DNA of 64,000 nucleotides from JAICYJ01 sp963737445 (GTDB taxonomy: Bacteria; Actinomycetota; Thermoleophilia; Gaiellales; JAICJC01): assembly GCA_963737445.1 (NCBI GenBank), contig CAVTSO010000001.1, positions 186,001 through 250,000 of the forward strand. The letters are read 5' to 3'. How positions within the stretch are numbered: position 1 is the stretch's first letter; every line of letters begins with the position of its first letter. Below the pieces are notes generated by a model, which saw only the letters and a list, made by a program, of their open reading frames with translations, was not told the DNA's origin and made no database searches. The position numbers and the translations under genes are program-made. Of this stretch, positions 42,955-50,576 are shown piece by piece.

Positions 42955-43422
42955 TTACAGAGCCGCGGTCTGGCGCGTTCGCACGCGCGTCGCGGCGAAG
43001 CCTGCCAGGATCAGCAGCAGTGAGGCCGCGGCGGCACCGATGCCGGCGTCGGCCCAGTCGAAACCGCTGCTCGCGGAGACGGTGGTGACGGCCGGAACGG
43101 GCTGGCTGATGACCAGAGGTACCGTCTGGTCGGTCGGAGAGTCGGCGGCCGGCTGCATGACGGAGACGAGCGCCTGGTTGGTCGGAGAGTCTGCGGCCGG
43201 CTGCATGACCGACACGGTCTTGACTCCCTGAACCGGGAGCTTGTTGTCGAGCAGGAAGCCGGTGCGGTGAAACACGATCGTGCGGTTGGCCGCCGCGACG
43301 GCGGCCGAGTCGGTGGCGTCGGAGGACTGCCGGATGGGCATGGCCTGGGCGGCCGATGCCGAGATCGCCAGCAGACCGGCGGCGACGAGGACGGTGCGGA
43401 TGAGTCGAGAGGTGGTGCGCAT
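42955..43422 (-). CDS. Secreted, C-terminally membrane-anchored hypothetical protein, paralog A
   Basis: The 155-residue product starts at 'MRTTSRLIRTVLVAAGLLAI' (signal peptide, cut near 'AQA'), preceded by a strong AGGAG-type ribosome site at about 8-nt spacing. The mature part contains a near-perfect tandem peptide repeat, VSVMQPAADSPT-(N/D)-Q. It ends 'GFDWADAGIGAAAASLLLIL' plus a hydrophobic helix and 'RVRTRQTAAL', so it has a motif-helix-basic tail layout. It is about 45% alike by eye to paralog B, and the match extends into the upstream DNA. Function unknown. Probably controlled by the CRP-type dyad 100 nt upstream. Confidence 0.8.
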   Translation of the reverse strand: MRTTSRLIRTVLVAAGLLAISASAAQAMPIRQSSDATDSAAVAAANRTIVFHRTGFLLDNKLPVQGVKTVSVMQPAADSPTNQALVSVMQPAADSPTDQTVPLVISQPVPAVTTVSASSGFDWADAGIGAAAASLLLILAGFAATRVRTRQTAAL

Positions 43423-43520
43423 GGGAGTGCTCTCCTTCTGGGTGGATGTGAGGCACGAAGTCATGGGCACAACTTAGGCCGCCGGTAGCGGCCCGACGAC
43501 ATCCCGGGATACGCCCGCAA

Positions 43521-43536
43521 TGTATTGCTCGATACA
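43521..43536. promoter_or_regulatory. CRP-type dyad TGTAT-N6-ATACA upstream of paralog A
   Basis: TGTAT-tgctcg-ATACA has the 5-6-5 geometry of CRP/FNR-family operators. It is centred about 106 nt upstream of the ATG at 43422 and about 55 nt upstream of a conserved TAAGTT -10-like box. The sequence around it (GGGATACGC-CGCAATGTAT...GATACACA) is repeated before paralog B. Confidence 0.7.
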
Positions 43537-43567
43537 CAGCGTCACGGGCTGCCGGACCACGCACAAA

Positions 43568-43602
43568 CGCCCGGTGGGGTTTGCGAGAACCCCCACCGGG
43601 CG
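43568..43602. terminator. Strong hairpin terminator after the second paralogous secreted-protein gene
   Basis: A 12-bp stem, CGCCCGGTGGGG / CCCCACCGGGCG, has a short loop and begins 13 nt past the paralog B stop on the minus strand. It is closely similar to the hairpin after paralog A, so terminator, gene and promoter were duplicated together. Confidence 0.75.
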
Positions 43603-43614
43603 CCGGGACTGCGG

Positions 43615-44052
43615 CTACAGCTGAACCGTCTGCCGAGGCCGGACGATGGTCGCGGCGACGGCCGCCAGGATCAGCACGACGGACGCCACGAGAGCGCCGA
43701 TGGCGGCGTCGGCCCAGTCGAAGCCGTTGTCCGCGGACTGCACGGAGACGGGCTGGGCGACGACCGGCGGTGGGGTCTGGTTGGTCGGCGAATCCACCGC
43801 CGCCGCCATCGGCTGGGGGGCCGCGAAGCTCAACTGGTGGCCGAGCACGAAGCCCGACTTGTGGAGAACCACGGGGCCGCCGGACGAGTGCGACACGACC
43901 GGCAGCTGATGGTGAGCGGCCGTGAAGCCGAGCGGATCACGGTCGGTCATGTTCGCCGGACCCAACGGCATCGCCTGGGCGGCGGTGGCAGAGACGGCCA
44001 TCAGGCCGGCGGCCACGAGAACGGTGCGGAACAGTCGAGAGGTGGTGCGCAT
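43615..44052 (-). CDS. Secreted, C-terminally membrane-anchored hypothetical protein, paralog B
   Basis: The 145-residue product has a signal peptide 'MRTTSRLFRTVLVAAGLMAV' nearly identical to paralog A, a Pro/Ser/His-rich middle ('AVDSPTNQTPPPVVAQPVSV'), and the C-terminal 'NGFDWADAAIGALVASVVLI' helix followed by 'TIVRPRQTVQL'. It carries the same ribosome site and upstream block as paralog A. It is divergent from the CRP-type regulator gene, with one dyad between them. Function unknown; surface-exposed location inferred. Confidence 0.8.
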   Translation of the reverse strand: MRTTSRLFRTVLVAAGLMAVSATAAQAMPLGPANMTDRDPLGFTAAHHQLPVVSHSSGGPVVLHKSGFVLGHQLSFAAPQPMAAAVDSPTNQTPPPVVAQPVSVQSADNGFDWADAAIGALVASVVLILAAVAATIVRPRQTVQL

Positions 44053-44151
44053 GGGAGTGCTCTCCTTCTTGGTGGATGTGTGGCTCAACGTCATGGGCAC
44101 AACCTAGGCACCCGGCAGGCCCGCCCGCGACCTCCCGGGATACGCACGCAA

Positions 44152-44167
44152 TGTATGATCCGATACA
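44152..44167. promoter_or_regulatory. CRP-type dyad TGTAT-N6-ATACA between paralog B and the CRP/FNR-type regulator gene
   Basis: TGTAT-gatccg-ATACA has the same 5-6-5 geometry as the site at 43521. It is centred about 107 nt before the paralog B start and ends 21 nt before the regulator's GTG. It contains TATGAT, a plausible -10 element for the regulator gene, so binding there would block that promoter (inference). Confidence 0.75.
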
Positions 44168-44188
44168 CATGCGGAAGGGGCGTGGGCG

Positions 44189-44833
44189 GTGTCCGACTGG
44201 GCGATCCTGAGCGCACTCGGCGACGACGAGGCCCGCGGAGTGCTGACGTCGGCGCGGCGCCGCAGGTTCAAGCGCGGCGAGGTCGTCTTCCACCGCGACG
44301 ACCCCGCCGACACGCTGCATCTGGTCAGCAGCGGGTGCCTGGCGGTGCGGGTGATCACCCCGCTGGGCAGCGTCGCCACCCTGCAGCTAGTGGGACCGGG
44401 CGAGTGCTTCGGCGAGCTGGCGCTGCTGGGCGGGGCGCAGGTACGCAGCGCCAAGGTCGAGGCGATCTCGGCCAGCGAAACCTATGCGCTGTCCCGCAAC
44501 GACGTCGACCGCCTGCGTGCCCAGCACCGGGAGATCGACGTGTTCCTGGTGGAGCTGCTCGGGCAGCGTGTGGCCGAGCTGACCGAGCGCCTGGTCGAGG
44601 CGCTCTACACGCCGGCGCCGCGGCGCGTCCGCCTGATGCTGGACGGGCTCGCCGAGCGGTACCGGGAACCTTCCGGACGGGCCACGATTCCGCTCACGCA
44701 GGACGACCTGGCCGGACTCGCCGGCACGTCACGGCTGACGGTGAACCGGGTACTGCACGAGCTGCAGCGCGCCGGCCGTGTCGAGATCGGCCGCGGCCGC
44801 GTCACGGTGGTGCCAGCCGGCGCCGAGCGGTGA
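44189..44833 (+). CDS. CRP/FNR-family transcriptional regulator
   Basis: In this 214-residue protein, residues about 5-115 form a cNMP-binding-type domain ('LQLVGPGECFGELALLGGAQ'), then a dimerisation helix, then a C-terminal winged HTH (about 150-205) with 'IPLTQDDLAGLAGTSRLTVN' and 'RVLHELQRAGRVEIGRGRVT'. It has no Cys cluster for an Fe-S centre, so it is not FNR proper. The effector is unknown. TGTAT-N6-ATACA dyads just upstream and before paralog A make autoregulation and control of the two secreted paralogs likely. Confidence 0.92.
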   Translation: MSDWAILSALGDDEARGVLTSARRRRFKRGEVVFHRDDPADTLHLVSSGCLAVRVITPLGSVATLQLVGPGECFGELALLGGAQVRSAKVEAISASETYALSRNDVDRLRAQHREIDVFLVELLGQRVAELTERLVEALYTPAPRRVRLMLDGLAERYREPSGRATIPLTQDDLAGLAGTSRLTVNRVLHELQRAGRVEIGRGRVTVVPAGAER

Positions 44834-44857
44834 CCGGGCGCGCATAGACTGCGCCCC

Positions 44858-45931
44858 ATGACCGACGACTGGCACACCGAGGACTTCCCGGAGCTGCGCC
44901 CGCACCCACCCTGGGTGATGCAGGAGATGATCGAGTCCGAGCCTCCGTTGCTCGAGCGGATCGCAACCACGAGCGACACTGCGCCGCTGGCGCTGCTGCT
45001 GAAGGTGGACGGCCCGCTGATGGTCGCCGGCTGCGGCACCAGCGAGCACGCGGCGCTGGCCGCGGCGGAGATCTTGACCGAGGCCGGCACGCCGGCCGGA
45101 TCACGGCAGGCGTACGAGGCGGCACTCGACCCCCAGCAAGGCGGCGCCGTGCTCGGCATCTCCCACGAGGGCGGCACCTGGGCCACGATCGAGGCGCTCG
45201 AGGCCGCCCGCCGGGCCGGATCGGGCACCGCCCTGATCACCGCCCGGGGCGAGAGCAAGGCCACCGAGCAGGCGGATGCCGTGCTGGTCACGCCCATGGT
45301 CGACCGCAGCTGGTGCCACACGGTGGGCTACACCTCACCGATCGCCGCCACCCTGGCCCTGGCCGCGAAGCCGTCGCCCGGCGTCGTCGAGACGCTGGTC
45401 ACGTCGGGAGTCAGCGACCGCACCTCGGTCACGGCCGTGGCCGACGCCTTGAACGGCTGCGACCACCTGATCGTGGTGGGGTCGGGCGCCGACCGCATCG
45501 CGGCCCGCGAGCTGACCCTCAAGATCGAGGAGGCAGCCCACATCCCGACAGCGATGAGGGATCTCGAGACGTTCCTGCACGGCCACCTGCCGGCCTGCGA
45601 CGAGCGCACCGGGCTGGTGCTGATCGAGCACGACCGGCGGCGCGCCGGCCCGCGCCGCGAGCTCGGCCAGATGGTGCTGCAGGCGTCAGCACGGGTTGGG
45701 GTGCGGTGCGCCGTGATCGGCCGCCAGGCGCCCGACCCGGGTATGGCCGCCGCCGGGTACGTGCCCACGCCGGTCGCGGATGCGCTTCCGGCCGCGGCAG
45801 AGGCGCTGCTGGCGACGGCGCCCGCCGTACAGTGGCTGGCGCATGAGCTGGCGGTGGCCCGCGGCGTCAACCCCGACCTGATCCGGCGCGAGCAGGAGGC
45901 GTACCGCGAGGCGGCCGAGTTCCGTGGGTAG
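44858..45931 (+). CDS. SIS-domain sugar isomerase/aminotransferase-like protein (GlmS isomerase-half type)
   Basis: The 357-residue product has two SIS domains as in the isomerase half of GlmS: 'LMVAGCGTSEHAALAAAEIL', 'AVLGISHEGGTWATIEALEA' and 'HLIVVGSGADRIAARELTLK', 'IEEAAHIPTAMRDLETFLHG'. It lacks the N-terminal glutaminase. The stop overlaps a separate class I glutamine amidotransferase gene, which might supply ammonia (inference), though deglycase or sugar-phosphate isomerase roles are also possible. Confidence 0.85.
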   Translation: MTDDWHTEDFPELRPHPPWVMQEMIESEPPLLERIATTSDTAPLALLLKVDGPLMVAGCGTSEHAALAAAEILTEAGTPAGSRQAYEAALDPQQGGAVLGISHEGGTWATIEALEAARRAGSGTALITARGESKATEQADAVLVTPMVDRSWCHTVGYTSPIAATLALAAKPSPGVVETLVTSGVSDRTSVTAVADALNGCDHLIVVGSGADRIAARELTLKIEEAAHIPTAMRDLETFLHGHLPACDERTGLVLIEHDRRRAGPRRELGQMVLQASARVGVRCAVIGRQAPDPGMAAAGYVPTPVADALPAAAEALLATAPAVQWLAHELAVARGVNPDLIRREQEAYREAAEFRG

Positions 45932-46634
45932 GGCGCTGCACATCCAGAATGAGTCGACCGACCCCGCGGGCCTGTTCGTGGACGCGCTCGAGCAGCACGG
46001 GTTCACGGTCGACACGCTCCACCCCTACGCCGGGGACGAGCTGCCCGCGTCGCTGGACGGGGTCGACGCCATGGTCGCAGGCGGCGGCCTGGTCGACACG
46101 CACCAGGCCGGCGAGCACCCGTGGCTGGCGCAGGAGATCGAGCTTGTGCGCGAGGCGCTCGAGCGGCGCACGCCGTACATGGGCCTGTGCCTGGGCGCGC
46201 AGCTGCTGACCGAGGCCACGGGCGGCACCGTCTACCGGTGCGAGCCGCACGAGATCGGCTGGCACGAGGTTGAGCTGACGCCGGCCGCTGAGGGCGACGC
46301 CCTGTTCGACGGCCTGCCGCAGCGCTTCCAGGCGATGCAGTGGCACTACTACGCCTGCCGTCCCAGCAACGGTGCCGTCGAGCTGATGACCAACCCAGTC
46401 TCGCTACAGGCGCTGCGGGTCGGTGACGCGGCATGGGGCACCCAGTTCCACATCGAGGTGACACGGCCGGTGCTGCTGACCTGGCTGGACATGGGCGGCG
46501 ACGACCTGGCCGCGAATGGCTATCCCCGCGAGCGGTTCCTCGAGTCGCTGGATCAGCACCTGGAGACCCACCAGCAGGTGGGCCGCACGCTGGCCGAACG
46601 CTTCGCCCGGTTCGCTACGCGGCCAGCAGGCTGA
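45924..46634 (+). CDS. Class I glutamine amidotransferase (GuaA-N-like, stand-alone)
   Basis: The 236-residue product has the nucleophile elbow 'TPYMGLCLGAQLLTEATGGT' (Cys) and the His/Glu pair in 'AAWGTQFHIEVTRPVLLTWL'. It is a member of the type 1 GATase-like proteins related to GMP synthase glutaminases. The GTG start overlaps the SIS gene by 8 nt. Its last 20 nt overlap the convergent glutathione-transferase gene. The partner or acceptor is unknown. Confidence 0.88.
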   Translation: MGRALHIQNESTDPAGLFVDALEQHGFTVDTLHPYAGDELPASLDGVDAMVAGGGLVDTHQAGEHPWLAQEIELVREALERRTPYMGLCLGAQLLTEATGGTVYRCEPHEIGWHEVELTPAAEGDALFDGLPQRFQAMQWHYYACRPSNGAVELMTNPVSLQALRVGDAAWGTQFHIEVTRPVLLTWLDMGGDDLAANGYPRERFLESLDQHLETHQQVGRTLAERFARFATRPAG

Positions 46635-47187
46635 GCTCGGACGCGTACTCGGGCCGCTCGGCCAGGCGGTCACACCAGGCGCCGATCGCCGGGTACTGAC
46701 CGATGTCGACCCCGACCCGGTGCAGGCGCGTGATCCAGGGCCAGACGCCCGGCTCGGCCAGCGTGTAGCTGTCGCCGACCAGGTAGTCGCTGTCCTCGAG
46801 CCGGGACGACATCCACTGAAGCTCCGCGTGCAGCGCCTCGATCGCCCCGTCCTCTTCCCTGCGGGCGGCGTAGAACGCGTCGGAGAGATCCTCGAACCGC
46901 CGCAGCACCATCCGCACGCGGGCGCGCTCGGCCGGGCCGGACGGCATCATCGCCGGCTCTGGATGCGTCTCATCGAGGAAGTCGTTCAGCGCCTCGGACT
47001 CCCACAGCACCTGTCCGTCCACGTCCAGGACGGGCACCCGGTTACGCGGGTTCAGCTCGCGCAGCCAGGCCGGCTTGTCGGGCAGGTCGACCTGCACCAG
47101 GTCGTACTCGATGCCCTTGCCGTTCAGCACCAGGCGGGTACGCACGCAGTACGGGCAGATGTCGGCTGAGTAGAGAGTGATTGACAT
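46615..47187 (-). CDS. Glutathione S-transferase-family protein
   Basis: The 190-residue product has an N-terminal thioredoxin-like domain starting 'MSITLYSADICPYCVRTRLV' (C-P-Y-C) with the cis-Pro region 'NRVPVLDVDGQVLWESEALN' (E-S pair for glutathione gamma-Glu), followed by an all-helical domain. ATG at 47187 is used; the long upstream extension is shadow sequence. Actinobacteria often lack glutathione, so the thiol partner is uncertain; the CPYC may support glutaredoxin-like chemistry. Confidence 0.88.
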   Translation of the reverse strand: MSITLYSADICPYCVRTRLVLNGKGIEYDLVQVDLPDKPAWLRELNPRNRVPVLDVDGQVLWESEALNDFLDETHPEPAMMPSGPAERARVRMVLRRFEDLSDAFYAARREEDGAIEALHAELQWMSSRLEDSDYLVGDSYTLAEPGVWPWITRLHRVGVDIGQYPAIGAWCDRLAERPEYASELSLLAA

Positions 47188-47253
47188 CGCAACGAACTCT
47201 AGCCCAAGATCTGGGCCCCCGCCAGATGGTTGATCCCACGGTATGGTGCGGAC

Positions 47254-47907
47254 GTGACCGACGGCTATCAGGTGCTGGCGATCAGCGACGTGCCGTCCCT
47301 GGCGGTGGTGAACGGGACCTTGCAGTGGCGTCCGCTGCGTCGCACGCTGGGCGTGCGCGCCTTCGGCATCAACGCCTACACGGCGGCCAACGCCGGCGAC
47401 GAGGTGGTCGAGGAGCACACCGAGACGCACCTCGGGCACGAGGAGATCTACCTGGTGCTGACCGGCCGGGCGACGTTCACGGTGGACGGCGAGACCAGCG
47501 ACGTCCCCGCCCGTTCACTCGTGTACCTGGCCGATCCGGCGCTGAGGCGGCACGCCGTGGCGGCCGAGCCGAACACGACCGTGCTCGCGATCGGCGGAAA
47601 GCCGGGCGAGGCCTTCACGCCGTCGGCGTGGGAGCACTACTTCGCGGCCGACGCGGTCGCGAAGGGCGGAGATCTGGACGGGGCCTACGACCTGCTCATG
47701 ACCGGCCTGGCCGAGCACCCCGGCAACACGTCGATCCTCTACAACGCGGCGTGCTACCGCGCGCTGGCCGGCCGCGGCGACGAGGCGATCGAGCTGCTGT
47801 CACAGGCGTATGCCGGCGGCCCGGACGCGGTGCGCAACTGGTCGGCAGGCGACAGCGACCTCGACTCGATCCGCGACCGGCCGGACTGGCCGGTGGCGGC
47901 GGCCTAA
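47254..47907 (+). CDS. Cupin-domain protein with C-terminal TPR-like helices
   Basis: The 217-residue product has a cupin in the first ~110 residues ('HLGHEEIYLVLTGRATFTVD', the H-x-H...E metal-type pattern, and 'FTVDGETSDVPARSLVYLAD'), followed by helices resembling tetratricopeptide repeats ('GNTSILYNAACYRALAGRGD', 'EAIELLSQAYAGGPDAVRNW'). The GTG at 47254 is chosen over a TTG 24 nt upstream. Function unknown. Its stop overlaps the convergent lutC stop. Confidence 0.82.
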   Translation: MTDGYQVLAISDVPSLAVVNGTLQWRPLRRTLGVRAFGINAYTAANAGDEVVEEHTETHLGHEEIYLVLTGRATFTVDGETSDVPARSLVYLADPALRRHAVAAEPNTTVLAIGGKPGEAFTPSAWEHYFAADAVAKGGDLDGAYDLLMTGLAEHPGNTSILYNAACYRALAGRGDEAIELLSQAYAGGPDAVRNWSAGDSDLDSIRDRPDWPVAAA

Positions 47908-48521
47908 CCAAGGATCACGATCTCCAGCCGGCGGGGGCCGTGCACGCCCTCGACCCGCGACAGCTCGATGTCGGAGGTGGCGGACGGCCCCGAGATCAGC
48001 GTCAGCGGGCCGCGGCGCCGCCGCACCGACGGCTCCACCCGCTGGAACGCCTCGCTGACCGAGGCACACACGAGCTCGACCGGGACCACGCAGATGTGCA
48101 GGTCGGGCACCAGCGTCAGCGCGCGGACGCCCTGACCAGGCCCGCCGTCCAGCACGATGGTGCCGGTCTCCGCGATGGCCGCTGCGCAGCCGGTGAGCAC
48201 GCCGTCCACCCGGTCGAGCGCCGAGACCGTTGCATCGCCGGTCGTCTCCACGCCGTGCGGTCGCCAGGCTTCCGGCAGATCCTGTGGTACGGCCAGGCGA
48301 CGGGCACGGTGCGCGGCACAGATCTCGGCGAGGAGCGCGGCCACGCCGGCCAGACCGACGCGGTGCACGGCGGCACGGTACTCGCCTGCCCGCTCTGCGA
48401 ACAGCGCGACCGGGTCGGCCGGCGCGGGCGGTGCCGGCGGCGGCACCGCCGCGACCGGTTGCGGCCGGTCGGCCAGGGCCGCGCGGATGCGGCCCAGCAC
48501 GACCTCACGGGCGTCGCTCAT
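47904..48521 (-). CDS. lutC: LutC-type LUD-domain lactate utilisation protein
   Basis: The 205-residue LUD-domain protein has 'AIAETGTIVLDGGPGQGVRA' and the typical end 'ATSDIELSRVEGVHGPRRLE'. In Bacillus, LutABC together oxidise L-lactate to pyruvate through an Fe-S pathway. It is the last gene of the leftward island operon; its start overlaps lutB by 17 nt. Confidence 0.93.
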   Translation of the reverse strand: MSDAREVVLGRIRAALADRPQPVAAVPPPAPPAPADPVALFAERAGEYRAAVHRVGLAGVAALLAEICAAHRARRLAVPQDLPEAWRPHGVETTGDATVSALDRVDGVLTGCAAAIAETGTIVLDGGPGQGVRALTLVPDLHICVVPVELVCASVSEAFQRVEPSVRRRRGPLTLISGPSATSDIELSRVEGVHGPRRLEIVILG

Positions 48522-49881
48522 GCCACCACTCCCGGAAGCTCTGCGGGGCCACGGCGGGCAGATCGCGCCCGGCCGTCCACGCTCTCATCGGGCCGGAGCC
48601 GGCCACGCGCGCGGGCAGCACCCGCGCCAGCCGCTGCGCGCGCCGGTAGCGGCCGGCGTCCGCGAACAGCCAGGCCAGCGTCCGCATCGCGCGCCGCTCG
48701 CCCCCGCGCTTGGGCGTCAGGCCGCGCAGATGCACGAGCACGCGCGGGATGTCGATCTTGACCGGGCACACCTCGTAGCAGGCCCCGCACAGGCTGGAGG
48801 CGTACGGCAGGCTGGCGGCCGCGCCGATGCCCTCGAGCTGCGGCGTCAGGATCGCCCCGATCGGCCCCGGGTAGATCGATCCGTAGGCATGGCCGCCGGT
48901 GCGCTCGTAGACCGGGCACACGTTCAGGCATGCCGAGCAGCGGATGCAGTGCAGCGCCTCACGCCCAGCCGGGTCGCACAGCACGTCGCTGCGGCCGTTG
49001 TCGAGCAGGACGACGTGCATCTCGCCGGGGCCGTCACCGGGCGTGACGCCGGTCCAGAGCGAGGTGTAGGGGTTCATGCGCTCGCCGGTGGAGCTGCGCG
49101 GGAGCAGCTGCATGAACACGGCCAGGTGCTCGAAGCGGGGTAGGAGCTTCTCGATCCCGACCACGCTGATCAGCACCTCCGGAAGCGTGGTGCACATGCG
49201 GCCGTTTCCCTCCGACTCGAGGACGACCAGCGTGCCGGTCTCGGCGATCGCGAAGTTGGCGCCGCTGATGCCGACGCGGGCGCGCAGGAACCGCTCGCGC
49301 AGGTGGATGCGCGCCGCCTCGGCCAGCGCGACCGGATCGTCCGACAGGTCGGCGGGCCCGATGGTGCGCCGGAGCAGGTCGCGGATCTCGGTGCGGTTGC
49401 GGTGGATGGCCGGCACCAGGATGTGCGACGACCAGTCGCCGTCGAGCTGCAGGATCAACTCCGCGAAGTCGGTCTCGAGCGCCTCCACCCCGCGCGCCGC
49501 GAGCGCGTCGTTGAGCCCGATCTCGTCGGTCGTGAGCGACTTCACCTTGACCACCTCGCGCTCGCCGTGGCCTGCGACGATGCCTGCGACCAGATCGTTG
49601 GCAGCATCCGCGTCCGGCGCCCAGTGCACGGTCGCACCGGCCTCGGTGGCGGCCCGCTCGAACTCCACCAGGTACGTGTCCATGTTGGCCATCACGTCGC
49701 GCTTGATCGCGGCGCCGGCCTCGCGCAGCTGCTGCCAGTTGTCGAGCTCGTCAACGACCGCCGCCCGCTTGGCGCGGATCGTGCGTGTGGCGTGGCCGAG
49801 GTTCCGCCGCAGCTGCGTGTTTCGCAGCTCCACATGCGCGGCCTGCGGGAACGTGGCGGCGCCGCGCCGGGCGCTGCTCAC
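48505..49881 (-). CDS. lutB: LutB-type lactate utilisation iron-sulfur protein
   Basis: The 458-residue product has an N-terminal LUD domain ('SGANFAIAETGTLVVLESEG') then two 4Fe-4S motifs: 'LHCIRCSACLNVCPVYERTG' and 'LCGACYEVCPVKIDIPRVLV'. The GTG at 49881 is selected because it overlaps the lutA stop as GTGA and gives the standard LutB N-terminus ('RAKRAAVVDELDNWQQLREA'). It is the central electron-transfer subunit of the LutABC lactate-oxidising complex. Confidence 0.95.
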   Translation of the reverse strand: MSSARRGAATFPQAAHVELRNTQLRRNLGHATRTIRAKRAAVVDELDNWQQLREAGAAIKRDVMANMDTYLVEFERAATEAGATVHWAPDADAANDLVAGIVAGHGEREVVKVKSLTTDEIGLNDALAARGVEALETDFAELILQLDGDWSSHILVPAIHRNRTEIRDLLRRTIGPADLSDDPVALAEAARIHLRERFLRARVGISGANFAIAETGTLVVLESEGNGRMCTTLPEVLISVVGIEKLLPRFEHLAVFMQLLPRSSTGERMNPYTSLWTGVTPGDGPGEMHVVLLDNGRSDVLCDPAGREALHCIRCSACLNVCPVYERTGGHAYGSIYPGPIGAILTPQLEGIGAAASLPYASSLCGACYEVCPVKIDIPRVLVHLRGLTPKRGGERRAMRTLAWLFADAGRYRRAQRLARVLPARVAGSGPMRAWTAGRDLPAVAPQSFREWWHERRP

Positions 49882-50549
49882 GTCGCCGCCAGGATCTCGG
49901 CAAGGTGCACCGTGCGCACCGGCGAGCCACGCCGCGACAGGCCGCCGCCGATCTGCATCAGGCAGGAGTTGTCGACGGCGGTGACGGCCTCGGCGCCGCT
50001 GCGCTCGATGGCAGACAGCTTGTCGTCGAGCATCGCCATCGACACCTCCGCGTTCTTGACGGCGAAGGTGCCGCCGAAGCCGCAGCACTGATCGGCCTCG
50101 TCGATCTCGACCAGATCCAAGCCCTCGACGGCGGCCAGCAGCCGGCCGGGCCCGTCCCCCACCCGCAGCGCGCGCAGCGAGTGACAGGTGGGGTGATACG
50201 CGACGCGTGCGGGGTACCGGGCGCCGACGTCCTCGACCCCGAGCACCCCGGTCAGGAACTGCGACAGCTCGTGCACCGGCAGGCCGGGGGCGTGCTCGAG
50301 CGCGTGGCCGGCGCACGAGGCCGACGGGGTCACGATCGCCTCGGCGCCGTCGAACACCCGCCGCATCCGCGCCGCGAGCTCCAGCCCCTCGGCGCGGTAA
50401 CCGCTGTTCATATGCATCTGCCCGCAGCAGGTCTGCTCCGGGCGGAACTCGACCTCGTGCCCGAGCCGCTCCAGCAGCTCCACCATCGCCCTGCCGGTCT
50501 GCGGGAACAGCGTGTCGTTGAAGCAGGTGATGAAGACCGAAACCCTCAC
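49878..50549 (-). CDS. lutA: LutA-type (CCG-domain) lactate utilisation protein
   Basis: The 223-residue product has two cysteine-rich CCG domains: 'EQTCCGQMHMNSGYRAEGLE' with an upstream Cys in 'FITCFNDTLFPQTG', and 'ADQCCGFGGTFAVKNAEVSM' with 'VAYHPTCHSLRAL'. These bind an unusual Fe-S cofactor in related heterodisulfide-reductase-type proteins. It is coupled to lutB (GTGA) and lies 27 nt after the glutamine-synthetase-like gene, so it is probably in the same transcript. Confidence 0.95.
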   Translation of the reverse strand: MRVSVFITCFNDTLFPQTGRAMVELLERLGHEVEFRPEQTCCGQMHMNSGYRAEGLELAARMRRVFDGAEAIVTPSASCAGHALEHAPGLPVHELSQFLTGVLGVEDVGARYPARVAYHPTCHSLRALRVGDGPGRLLAAVEGLDLVEIDEADQCCGFGGTFAVKNAEVSMAMLDDKLSAIERSGAEAVTAVDNSCLMQIGGGLSRRGSPVRTVHLAEILAAT

Positions 50550-50576
50550 GGCCCGGTCACACCCGACCGACGCGGG

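Noticed and set aside
44189..44833. Oxygen-sensing FNR
   Set aside because: No cysteine cluster is present, and the upstream dyad is TGTAT-N6-ATACA rather than TTGAT-N4-ATCAA.
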